Source: Nonomuraea helvata (GTDB lineage: Bacteria > Actinomycetota > Actinomycetes > Streptosporangiales > Streptosporangiaceae). From it: a stretch of DNA of 64,000 nt. Made by a program: the position numbers and the translations under genes. Below are positions 32,016 through 39,449 of this stretch, piece after piece (the first letter of the stretch is position 1; each line of letters begins with the position of its first letter). The stretch lies in the NCBI RefSeq assembly GCF_039535785.1, contig NZ_BAAAXV010000001.1, positions 2,728,001 to 2,792,000 on the forward strand, read 5' to 3'. The notes under the pieces are model-generated. The model searched no databases and was not told where the DNA came from. It saw only the letters and a program-made list of their open reading frames with translations.

Positions 32016-33074
32016 TCATGCATCGACCGCCATGATGACCGCGTCCTCGGCCTTCCAGCGCACCTTGACCTTGGCGCCCACTTCCACCGAGCTCGCCCCC
32101 TGCACGGCGACGAGCACCGGCTTGGCGCGGCCCGGCACGTCCACGGAGATGTGCGACACACCGCCGTAGAAGCTGACGTCCAGGACGCTGCCCTTCAGGC
32201 CGCGGGCGGCGCTCTCGTCGGCCAGCTCCATCTTCTCCGGCCGGACCGCCAGCAGCGCCTTGGCGCCCGCCTCCAGCTCCTCCAGCGGAGTGCCGGCCAG
32301 CATGCCGAAGTCGTCGGTCTTGATCCCGTCGAGCCCGCCGGCCGTGCCGTGGAAGAGGTTGTTGGCCCCCACGAAGTCGGCCACGAACGGCGTGCGGGGC
32401 CGCTCGTAGAGCGCGACCGGCCGGTCCACCTGGCGCACGCTGCCGCTGTCGAAGACCGCGATGCGGTCGGCCAGCGACATGGCCTCCTCCTGGTCGTGCG
32501 TGACGACCACGAACGTGATGCCGACCTCGTGCTGCAGCCGCTTCAGCTCCAGCTGCATGTCGGCGCGGACCTTCTTGTCCAGGGCCGACAGCGGCTCGTC
32601 GAGCAGCAGCAGACGGGGCCGCTTGACGATGGAACGGGCCAGCGCGACCCGCTGCCGCTGCCCGCCGGAGAGCTGGGCGGGCTTGCGGTCGGCGTGCGCC
32701 GACAGCCCGACGGTCTCCAGCACCTCGCCGACGCGCTGCTTGACCTCCTGGCGGGGCAGCCGCTCGCGCTCGAGGCCGTAGGCCACGTTCTTGGCCACGC
32801 TCATGTGGGGGAACAGCGCGTACGACTGGAACATGAGGCTGATCGGCCGCCGGTTCGGCTGCTTGGACAGCAGGTCGTCGCCGTCGAGCGTCACCGTGCC
32901 CGCGTCGGGCGTCTCGAACCCGGCGATGATGCGCAGCAGTGTGGTCTTGCCGCAGCCGGACGGGCCGAGCAGGGCGAAGAACTCGCCCTGGCCGATCTCC
33001 AGAGACACGTTGTCGAGCGCGGTGACCTCACCGAACCTGCGGGTGATGCCATCAATCTTGAGCACGAGCTTCAC
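32016..33074 (-). CDS. potA: Polyamine-type ABC importer ATPase (PotA-like)
   Basis: 352 residues from GTG 33074; GTG 33065 has a better-spaced GGTGAAG. Walker A GPSGCGKTT, Q loop MFQSYALFPHM, signature LSGGQRQRVALARS, Walker B LLLLDEPLSALD, His switch VVVTHDQEEAM. A C-terminal TOBE/OB domain from about residue 240 is typical of the PotA/UgpC group. It overlaps the potC stop by 23 nt and is the last gene of a potD-B-C-A operon. It energises uptake of a polyamine or related amine. Confidence 0.92.
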   Translation of the reverse strand: MKLVLKIDGITRRFGEVTALDNVSLEIGQGEFFALLGPSGCGKTTLLRIIAGFETPDAGTVTLDGDDLLSKQPNRRPISLMFQSYALFPHMSVAKNVAYGLERERLPRQEVKQRVGEVLETVGLSAHADRKPAQLSGGQRQRVALARSIVKRPRLLLLDEPLSALDKKVRADMQLELKRLQHEVGITFVVVTHDQEEAMSLADRIAVFDSGSVRQVDRPVALYERPRTPFVADFVGANNLFHGTAGGLDGIKTDDFGMLAGTPLEELEAGAKALLAVRPEKMELADESAARGLKGSVLDVSFYGGVSHISVDVPGRAKPVLVAVQGASSVEVGAKVKVRWKAEDAVIMAVDA

Positions 33075-33831
33075 CGATCTTCGTCATACGCTGCCCGGCG
33101 ATCACCGCCGTGAAGCTCACGAGGAGCAGGATCGCGGCCAGCGCGTTGATCTTGGGGGTGACCCCGAAACGGATCATTGAGTAGATGACGATCGGCAGCG
33201 TCTGCTCAGTGTTGCCGATCGTGAAGTACGCGATCACGAACTCGTCCAGCGACAGCGTGAACGCCAGCAGCGCGCCCGCGACGATGCCCGGCGCGAGCTG
33301 CGGCAGCGTGATCCTGATGAACGTCTCCACCGGTCCGGCGCCGAGGTCGCGCGAGGCCTCCTCCAGCGAGGTGTCGGCGTTGGCGAGCCTCGTGCGCACC
33401 ACCGCGGCCACGAACGACATCGAGAACAGGCCGTGCGCGAGCACCGTCGAGTACAGGCCGAGCGTGAGCGCGATCAGGCCGTAGAACAGCAGCAGGCCGA
33501 TCGCGATCACCAGGTCGGGCAGCACGGCCGGCATGAGCGCGATGGCGTCCAGCAGCTTCGACCTGCTGTGCCTGGCCAGCCCGACGGCCAGCAGCGTGCC
33601 CAGGACGGTGGCGATCACCGTGGAGCCCGCGGCCACGATCAGCGTGTTGACCAGGCCGTCCCTGACCCGGTCGTCGTGGGCCAGCTCGCCGTACCACTTG
33701 AGGCTGAAGCCCTCGTACGTGTACGCCGACCTGCCGGAGTTGAACGACATGACGACCAGCACGACGATCGGCAGGTAGAGGAAGACGTACGTGGCCCAGA
33801 ACGGGACGAACAAGAGCTTGGACCTACGCAC
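33052..33831 (-). CDS. potC: Polyamine-type ABC importer permease (PotC-like)
   Basis: 259 residues from GTG 33831, overlapping the potB stop by 8 nt. Six hydrophobic segments. The EAA coupling loop EEASRDLGAGPVETFIRITLPQLAPG faces the ATPase. The periplasmic first loop NSGRSAYTYEGFSLKWY is characteristic of PotC/YdcV. It forms the channel with PotB. Confidence 0.92.
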   Translation of the reverse strand: MRRSKLLFVPFWATYVFLYLPIVVLVVMSFNSGRSAYTYEGFSLKWYGELAHDDRVRDGLVNTLIVAAGSTVIATVLGTLLAVGLARHSRSKLLDAIALMPAVLPDLVIAIGLLLFYGLIALTLGLYSTVLAHGLFSMSFVAAVVRTRLANADTSLEEASRDLGAGPVETFIRITLPQLAPGIVAGALLAFTLSLDEFVIAYFTIGNTEQTLPIVIYSMIRFGVTPKINALAAILLLVSFTAVIAGQRMTKIGEARAQD

Positions 33832-34678
33832 GGCGGGCCGCCCATGCCTGCGCGAGGAGCAGCACGATCAGCACCGCGATGAGCGCCAGCGCGAGCGTCG
33901 CGCCGAAGGGCCAGTCGCGCGCCTTCAGGAACTGGTCGCGGATCAGGTTGCCCACCATGATCGACTTGCTGCCCCCGAGGATCTCCGGGATGACGAAGTT
34001 GCCGAAGCTCGGCACGAAGACGAACAGGCATCCGGTCAGCACGCCGGGCACCGTCAACGGCAGCGTGACCTTCCTGAAGGTCGTGAACCCCGAGGCTCCC
34101 AGATTGGCCGAGGCCTCCCTGAGCTGCGGGTCGAGCCGCTCGATCGCGGAGTACAGCGGCAGCACCATCAACGGCAGGTACGAGTAGAGCAGCCCGGCGA
34201 CGATCGTGCCCTGCTTGTACAGCAGCTCCATGTGCGTGCCCAGCAGCGAGTTCACCAGGCCGGGGCCGCTGAGCAGGATGATCCACGCGTACACGCGGAT
34301 GATGAAGTTCGTCCAGAACGGGAGCACGATCGCGACCAGCGCCACCGTCTTCCACTTCCGCGGGAGCTGCGCGATCACGTACGCCGTCGGGTAGCCGATC
34401 AGCAGCGCGACGAGCGTCGTCAGCGCCGCGAGCTTAAGCGAGACGACCACCACGCCCAGGTAGAGCGGGTCGACCAGGCGCTCGAAGTTCTCGGTGGTGA
34501 ACTCGTAGACGACGCCGCCGAAGCGGCCCCGCTGGAACACCGTGTTGCTCAGCACCAGCGCCAGCGGCACCAGCAGCAGCACGATCAGGTAGGTGACACC
34601 GGGTGACAGGAAAACGAACGCGCCCAGCCGGCGTCCCCGCCAACGGGACACCGGCCGGGCCTTGACCTCAGACTTCAC
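33824..34678 (-). CDS. potB: Polyamine-type ABC importer permease (PotB-like)
   Basis: 284 residues, starting 5 nt after potD. Six predicted membrane segments with EAA loop REASANLGASGFTTFRKVTLPLTVPG, and the PotB-type segment LPFWTNFIIRVYAWIILL. A basic N-terminus before TM1 (WRGRRLGAFVFLSPGVTYLIV). It pairs with PotC. Confidence 0.92.
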   Translation of the reverse strand: MKSEVKARPVSRWRGRRLGAFVFLSPGVTYLIVLLLVPLALVLSNTVFQRGRFGGVVYEFTTENFERLVDPLYLGVVVVSLKLAALTTLVALLIGYPTAYVIAQLPRKWKTVALVAIVLPFWTNFIIRVYAWIILLSGPGLVNSLLGTHMELLYKQGTIVAGLLYSYLPLMVLPLYSAIERLDPQLREASANLGASGFTTFRKVTLPLTVPGVLTGCLFVFVPSFGNFVIPEILGGSKSIMVGNLIRDQFLKARDWPFGATLALALIAVLIVLLLAQAWAARRA

Positions 34679-34683
34679 CGCAA

Positions 34684-35808
34684 TTACTGCTGTGCCGTGA
34701 CTTCGGTCGACAGGCGTGTGTACTTGGTCGACGCCTGGCCCAGGTCGATGATCGACTCACCGTTGAGCAGCTCGGCGGGCTTGATGCCCAGCAGCGAGCC
34801 CTTGGGGATCGTCACCCGCTCCATGGCGGCCTTGTTCGGGACCTTGTAGTTGATGTTCTCGGCGGCCCAGCTGTGGATCTCGGGGTCGAGGATGTAGTTG
34901 ATCAGGGCGTGCGCGGCCTCCTTGTTCTTGGAGGACTTCATGATCACCATGGTGTCCACCCAGAGGTCGCTGCCCTCCTTCGGCACCACGAACTTGATGT
35001 TGCCCTTCGGGTCCGTGGTCGGGCACCAGCCGTCCCACGCCTCGACCATGACGGCCTCGCCGGACTTCAGCTTCTCGCCGAACGTGGTGTCATCGTAGGT
35101 GAGCAGGTGAGGCTTCTGCGCGACGAGGGCGTCCTTGACCTTCGCGATCTCGTCGTCCTTGTCGGTGTTGAGCGAGTAGCCGAGCGCCTTGAGCGCGGGC
35201 AGGGCCAGCCAGCGCTCGGTGGTCATCATGGTGACCTTCTTGTCGGCCCAGGACGGGGGCTTGAGCAGATCGTTCCAGCTCTTCGGCTCGGACTTCACCA
35301 GGTCGCTGCGGTAGCAGATGCCGGTCGTGCCCCAGGTGTAGGGCACCGAGTACTTGTTGCCCTTGTCGTAGGAGAGCTGGGTGGCCTCCGGGTAGAGGTT
35401 GGCCAGGTTGGGGATCAGCTCGGGGTGGATCGGCTCCAGCAGGCCGGCCGCGTTGAGCGCCTGGGCGTACTGGCCCGACACGAACGCCACGTCGATGCCG
35501 CTGTCACCGGGGGCGGTGAGCTTGGTCATCGCGATCTCGTTGGTGTCGTGCAGGGTGACCTTCATGTCCTTGACGTGGAGCTTCTCCTTGACCTTCTGGG
35601 GCAGCTCCGCGGGCGTGTAGCCGTCCCATACTGTGATCTGGAGGGTCTGCTGCGACAGGTCCGCGTTCGGCTTGAGCTGGTCGGCCGCCGCCGCGGTCGT
35701 GCCTTCTGAGCTGGTCGACGACTCACCGCCGCACGCCGCGACGGCAAGCGTGAGGCCGGCCACCGCCACGGCGGCCGGGAGACGACGGGTGAACCGGGTA
35801 CGGGACAC
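34684..35808 (-). CDS. potD: Polyamine-type substrate-binding lipoprotein (PotD-like)
   Basis: 374 residues from GTG 35808 (AAGGAG 9 nt upstream). Lipoprotein signal: basic TRRLPAAVAVAG and lipobox LAVAACGG with Cys near residue 26. SBP_bac_8/PotD body: LQITVWDGYTPAEL, DVAFVSGQYAQALNAAGLLEPI, VPYTWGTTGICYRSDL, MVEAWDGWCPTTDPKGNIKFVVPKEGSDLWVDTM. The aromatic and acidic residues in these segments are where spermidine/putrescine binders hold the amine. It is the first gene of the importer operon and divergent from the aminosugar-kinase-like gene, so an aminosugar or aminoglycoside-like ligand cannot be excluded. Confidence 0.92.
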   Translation of the reverse strand: MSRTRFTRRLPAAVAVAGLTLAVAACGGESSTSSEGTTAAAADQLKPNADLSQQTLQITVWDGYTPAELPQKVKEKLHVKDMKVTLHDTNEIAMTKLTAPGDSGIDVAFVSGQYAQALNAAGLLEPIHPELIPNLANLYPEATQLSYDKGNKYSVPYTWGTTGICYRSDLVKSEPKSWNDLLKPPSWADKKVTMMTTERWLALPALKALGYSLNTDKDDEIAKVKDALVAQKPHLLTYDDTTFGEKLKSGEAVMVEAWDGWCPTTDPKGNIKFVVPKEGSDLWVDTMVIMKSSKNKEAAHALINYILDPEIHSWAAENINYKVPNKAAMERVTIPKGSLLGIKPAELLNGESIIDLGQASTKYTRLSTEVTAQQ

Positions 35809-35843
35809 GGCCGCTACTCCTTCTGAATTTGTGCTGTACGAGG

Positions 35844-35855
35844 GGTCGCGCGACC
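35844..35855. promoter_or_regulatory. Palindrome in the potD/kinase divergent region
   Basis: GGTCGCGCGACC, a perfect 12-bp palindrome 36 nt upstream of potD and 49-98 nt upstream of the divergent short frame and kinase starts. Candidate operator for both directions. Confidence 0.4.
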
Positions 35856-35903
35856 TTACCGGACACAGCAGACCAAAGCAGGAGTGTTGCAGGGTAAATC
35901 AAC

Positions 35904-35951
35904 ATGAGCAAGACTTTTGCCCACATTGCTACCTGGAAGTTTGGTAAATGA
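35904..35951 (+). CDS. Possible 15-codon leader peptide before the kinase gene
   Basis: An ATG with an AGGG-like ribosome site 9 nt upstream opens a 15-residue frame, MSKTFAHIATWKFGK, ending TGA at 35951, one nucleotide before the TTG at 35953. Third-position GC is clearly lower than in neighbouring genes, so it may be only a chance frame in an AT-richer promoter. Its position makes a leader or coupling peptide worth testing. Confidence 0.25.
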   Translation: MSKTFAHIATWKFGK

Positions 35952-35952
35952 G

Positions 35953-37083
35953 TTGAATTGGGCTTCAATAGCCGCCCGGCTGATCCCTCTCGGTGAGTCT
36001 CCACTCACCGCCCGAGACCGCGGCCTCACGGCGGCCCTTCTCCTGCTGCTGGAGGGTGAGGTGCCGGCGCCGTTCGCGGTCCGCCGGTTCCTGCCGTTGC
36101 CAACCCTCTCGTACGGGGTTGGAGATCTCCACACTGGGGCTCCAGCTGAGCGCGACTTCGGCCCCCACGTCGACCAGACCAACTACTCCGTGGTGGTGGA
36201 CGAGCAGGTCGTCGTCAAGTGGCTCACCCCACCGGTCCCGCTCCCGCATCCCACTCCGGAGATCTTCGCCCACCTCGTCGATGCGGGCTTCACGGACACC
36301 GCCCCGCCCTACGCCGCACTCATCCTTGCAACGGACACCCACGAGGAGCTCCTCGCCCTGGTCACCGGCTATCTGCCGGAGGCCCGCGACGGCTGGGAGT
36401 GGTGCGTGGACGAGGCCGCCGCGGGCAACGCGGACTTCGCCGCCGAGATCGGCCGCCTGGCCGCCGACCTCCACCTCGCCCTCGCCACACTCCCTTCCGC
36501 CGGTGCGGCGCACACCTCCGCGGCGTCCAGGGCGGAGGCGGCGCTCGCCGAGGCGCTGGAGCTCACCGGCGGCGAGGACGGCGCGTGGCTGGCCACCAGG
36601 GCGGGACGCATGAGGCAGGAGCTCGCGCCCCTCCAGGACGACATCACGAGCCCCCGCATCCGGATCCACGGCGACCTCCACGTGGGCCAGATCCTGCGGT
36701 GGCGGGACGGCTACGCGGTGATCGACTTCGACGGCAACCCCACCGTCACCGACGCGGCGCCGTGCCAGCCCGCCGCCCGGGACGTGGCCCAGCTCACCAC
36801 GAGTCTCGAGCACGTGGCCCAGGTGGCGATCAAGCGACGAGGCACCGAGCCCGCTCATGCGGCGGCGTGGGCGGCGAAGGCCCGTGCCGGGCTGCTCGCC
36901 GCCTACGGACGGCGCCTGGCCGAGCGGAACAGGCCGGACCTCCTGGACGAAAGGCTGATCCGCCCGTTCGAGGTGGAGCAGGAGTGCCGCGAGCTGATCT
37001 ACGCCGCCCGCCACCTGCCCCGCTGGAGTTACGCCCCCATGGGCGTTCTGCGTACCTGGTACCAAGAGGAGAACATCACGTGA
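35953..37083 (+). CDS. Maltokinase-like / probable glucosamine kinase (APH fold)
   Basis: About 376 residues if translation starts at TTG 35953; in-frame TTG 35941 and TTG 35917 are alternatives, and no ATG is in frame. Aminoglycoside-phosphotransferase-like kinase: Lys in VVDEQVVVKWL, the Brenner motif IHGDLHVGQILRW, the metal Asp in VIDFDGNP, and the distal PAARDVAQL. HGDLHxGQ is shared with actinobacterial maltokinases and the related glucosamine kinases. The shorter N-terminus and the DFDGNP form favour the glucosamine-kinase branch (family knowledge, not tested here). The stop overlaps the next start by 4 nt (GTGA), linking it to the SIS protein. Confidence 0.75.
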   Translation: MNWASIAARLIPLGESPLTARDRGLTAALLLLLEGEVPAPFAVRRFLPLPTLSYGVGDLHTGAPAERDFGPHVDQTNYSVVVDEQVVVKWLTPPVPLPHPTPEIFAHLVDAGFTDTAPPYAALILATDTHEELLALVTGYLPEARDGWEWCVDEAAAGNADFAAEIGRLAADLHLALATLPSAGAAHTSAASRAEAALAEALELTGGEDGAWLATRAGRMRQELAPLQDDITSPRIRIHGDLHVGQILRWRDGYAVIDFDGNPTVTDAAPCQPAARDVAQLTTSLEHVAQVAIKRRGTEPAHAAAWAAKARAGLLAAYGRRLAERNRPDLLDERLIRPFEVEQECRELIYAARHLPRWSYAPMGVLRTWYQEENIT

Positions 37084-38039
37084 ATTCCGAGCTCTACCTG
37101 TCCGATCTGGAGGCCAAGCCGGGAGCGCTCAGGAGCCTGGCCGCTGCCCTGAAGGAGGAGAACCCCTTCGCCGCGCTCCCCCAGGGCCTCACCCGGGTGC
37201 TCTTCCTGGGCATGGGCAGCTCCAGGTACGCCGCCGGGGTGGCCGCCCTGCGCCTGCGCGCCGCGGGCATCGACGCGTACGCCGACTACGCCTCGGCCGC
37301 CGCCACCTACCCGGCCGCCGCGGGCACCCTGGTCGTCCCGATCTCGGCCACCGGCACCAGCAGGGAGACCCTGGACGCCATGGAACGGTACGCGGGCGGC
37401 GCGTCCTTCCTCGCCGCGCTCACCAACTCCCCCGATTCGCCTCTCGCCCAGGTGGCCGACCTGGTGGTCGGCATGCGGGCGGGCGAGGAGCGCGGCGGCG
37501 TGGCCTGCCGTACGTTCCAGCACACCCAGGCCCTGCTCCTGGCCTTGGAGGCGCACCTCACCGGGGCCGGCCGCGACGTGCCGGGACTGCTGGAGCGGGC
37601 CGCCGAGGCCACCGAGGACCTGCTTGACCGCAGGGACGAGTGGCTCCCCCCGACGATGGAGCTGCTGGACGGCGGGCACGGCGTCTACACCATCGCCCCC
37701 GCCGAGCGCCTGTCGTCGGCCGAGCAGTCGGCGCTGATGTTCCGCGAGGGTCCGCGCCGCCCCGCCGACGCCTGCGAGAGCGGCGACTGGTCCCACGTGG
37801 ACGTCTACCTCACCAAGACCCTCGACTACCGCGCCGTTCTCTTCCCCGGCTCCCGCTACGACGGGCAGGCCATGGAGTGGGTTCGCGAGCGCGGCTCCAC
37901 GGTGGTCGCCGTGGGCGCGGAGGTGAAGGGCGCCACGGCCGCCGTCAGGTACGTCCACGACTCCGAGCCGGACGTCGCCCTGCTCACCGAGACTCTGGTG
38001 GCCGAGCTGGTGGCCGCCTCCTGGTGGTCGGCGAGCTAG
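37080..38039 (+). CDS. SIS-domain sugar isomerase/deaminase-like protein
   Basis: 319 residues from GTG 37080, overlapping the kinase stop; GAGGAG sits about 8 nt upstream. Two SIS domains as in AgaS or the GlmS isomerase half: LFLGMGSSRYAAGVAALRLRAAGIDAY, VPISATGTSRETLDAMERY (phosphate-binding Ser/Thr), then YTIAPAERLSSAEQSALMFREGPRRPADACESGDWSH, where the Glu/His of the aldose-ketose isomerases would sit. With a glucosamine-kinase-like partner it would convert an aminosugar phosphate. The stop TAG is immediately followed by the reverse-strand cvnD2 stop, with no intergenic base. Confidence 0.85.
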   Translation: MNSELYLSDLEAKPGALRSLAAALKEENPFAALPQGLTRVLFLGMGSSRYAAGVAALRLRAAGIDAYADYASAAATYPAAAGTLVVPISATGTSRETLDAMERYAGGASFLAALTNSPDSPLAQVADLVVGMRAGEERGGVACRTFQHTQALLLALEAHLTGAGRDVPGLLERAAEATEDLLDRRDEWLPPTMELLDGGHGVYTIAPAERLSSAEQSALMFREGPRRPADACESGDWSHVDVYLTKTLDYRAVLFPGSRYDGQAMEWVRERGSTVVAVGAEVKGATAAVRYVHDSEPDVALLTETLVAELVAASWWSAS

Positions 38040-38603
38040 CTAGGACCGGACGCTCAGGGCGTGCTCGACGAGCGTGATGAGGGTGCTCTTGACCGCCTGC
38101 CGCTCCCGGGCGTCGGTGCGCGCGATCGGCACGTGCGGCGACAGGGTGAGCGCCTCCCGCACCTCGCTCTCGACGTGCGGGAACTCCCCGTCCCACCCGT
38201 TCAGCCCGACGACGAACGGGATGCCGGACTCCTCGAAGTAGTCCACGGCGGGGAAGCTGTCGGCCAGCCGCCGCGAGTCGACCAGCACGACGGCCCCGAT
38301 GGCGCCCCGCACGATGTCGTCCCACATGAACCAGAACCGGTGCTGCCCCGGCGTGCCGAACAGGTAGAGGATCAGGTCGCGCTCCAGAGAGAGCCGCCCG
38401 AAGTCCATGGCCACGGTGGTGGTGGTCTTCCCCGGCGTGTGCGCGAGATCGTCGATCTCCGCGGCCGCGTCCGTCATCACCGCCTCCGTGGTCAGCGGCA
38501 TGATCTCGGACACGGAGCCCACGAACGTGGTCTTCCCGACGCCGAAGCCGCCCGCAACGACGATTTTCGTGGAGGTGAGCCCGCTAGAGCCTGCGAAGTC
38601 CAC
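38040..38603 (-). CDS. cvnD: Conservon 2 GTP-binding protein CvnD
   Basis: 187 residues from GTG 38603, overlapping cvnC by 20 nt. P-loop VVAGGFGVGKTTFVGSVSEI, TPGKTTTTVAMDFG, FGTPGQHRFWFMW, VGLNGWDGEFPHVE. It is slightly shorter than its two paralogues at the C-terminus (ends HALSVRS). Its downstream end is packed against the SIS gene on the other strand with no room for a terminator. Confidence 0.94.
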   Translation of the reverse strand: MDFAGSSGLTSTKIVVAGGFGVGKTTFVGSVSEIMPLTTEAVMTDAAAEIDDLAHTPGKTTTTVAMDFGRLSLERDLILYLFGTPGQHRFWFMWDDIVRGAIGAVVLVDSRRLADSFPAVDYFEESGIPFVVGLNGWDGEFPHVESEVREALTLSPHVPIARTDARERQAVKSTLITLVEHALSVRS

Positions 38604-38946
38604 TCAATACCCTTTCGAGCAGGCCCCTGTCGGGGAGGCCCGCATCCAGCTGCGGCTGATAAACCCTGACCAGCCCGTCCGCCTCCATGTCGGCCACGAG
38701 CACCCGCGCCACCCCGAGCGGCACACTCAGCAGCGCCGAGATCTCCGCCACGGACCGCACCTGGCGGCACAGCTCGCTGATCGCGCGGTATTCACGGGTG
38801 TACGTCGGACCGAGTTGTGCGGAGGTGGCCGACGATACCAGGGCCTCCATGGCGAGCTTCGTGCGCGGAGCGGTCCTGCCGCCGGTGACGGCGTACATCC
38901 GGACGAGCGAGCTGCGCTCCTGCTCCGGCTCATCGTTCTGCCACAT
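38584..38946 (-). CDS. cvnC: Conservon 2 DUF742 protein CvnC
   Basis: 120 residues. SLVRMYAVTGGRTAPR (Met where the other two have Pro), the winged-helix-like VRSVAEISALLSVPLGVARVLVADMEADGLVRVYQP, and the end LLERVLSGLRRL. It is separated from cvnB by 80 nt that contain a large stem-loop, the widest gap inside any of the three conservons. Confidence 0.93.
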   Translation of the reverse strand: MWQNDEPEQERSSLVRMYAVTGGRTAPRTKLAMEALVSSATSAQLGPTYTREYRAISELCRQVRSVAEISALLSVPLGVARVLVADMEADGLVRVYQPQLDAGLPDRGLLERVLSGLRRL

Positions 38947-38990
38947 GGATGTCCCCGTTCCTATCTGTCTGCCTCGCTCCGCGAGGAGGT

Positions 38991-39032
38991 CCCTGAATGG
39001 ATGTCCTCGCTCCGCTGCGGATCCATTCAGGG
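38991..39032 (-). promoter_or_regulatory. Intra-operon hairpin at the cvnB/cvnC junction (conservon 2)
   Basis: CCCTGAATGGAT (38991-39002) and ATCCATTCAGGG (39021-39032) are perfect 12-bp arms around an 18-nt loop, and the stem includes the cvnB stop. A second small hairpin CCTCGC-TCC-GCGAGG follows at 38972-38986. Confidence 0.55.
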
Positions 39033-39449
39033 CCGCGCCGCCGACAGTTCAGCCCGTACGGCCGGTGTGAGCACCTGCCCCGCGCGCTCGACCAGGATCG
39101 TCATCTGGTACGCCACCAGCCCCATGTCGCAGTCGGGCGCGGCCAGCACCGCCAGGCAGGATCCGTCACTGATCGACATCACCAGCAGCAGGCCGCGTTC
39201 CATCTCGACGAGGGTCTGGGTGACGCCTCCGCCCTCGAACACGCGCGCCGACCCCTGCGTGAGGCTGACGAGCCCGGCCGCGACGGCGGCGAGCTGGTCG
39301 GCGCGGTCTTTGGGGAAGCCCCTGGAGTAGGCCATGGGCAGCCCGTCGGCCGACACGACCACGGCGTGCGCCACGCCGGGAACCTCGTCGACGAAGCGGC
39401 TGACCAGCCAGTTGATGTCCCTGGCCCCCTGGCTCAACTCCTTCATCAA
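39027..39449 (-). CDS. cvnB: Conservon 2 Roadblock/LC7 protein CvnB
   Basis: 140 residues; the ATG overlaps the cvnA2 stop by 4 nt. Roadblock fold with PGVAHAVVVSADGLPMAYSRGF, FPKDRADQLAAVAAGLVSLTQGSARVFEGG and GLLLVMSISDGSCLAVLAAP. Nearly collinear with the other two CvnB proteins without gaps. Confidence 0.95.
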   Translation of the reverse strand: MMKELSQGARDINWLVSRFVDEVPGVAHAVVVSADGLPMAYSRGFPKDRADQLAAVAAGLVSLTQGSARVFEGGGVTQTLVEMERGLLLVMSISDGSCLAVLAAPDCDMGLVAYQMTILVERAGQVLTPAVRAELSAARP

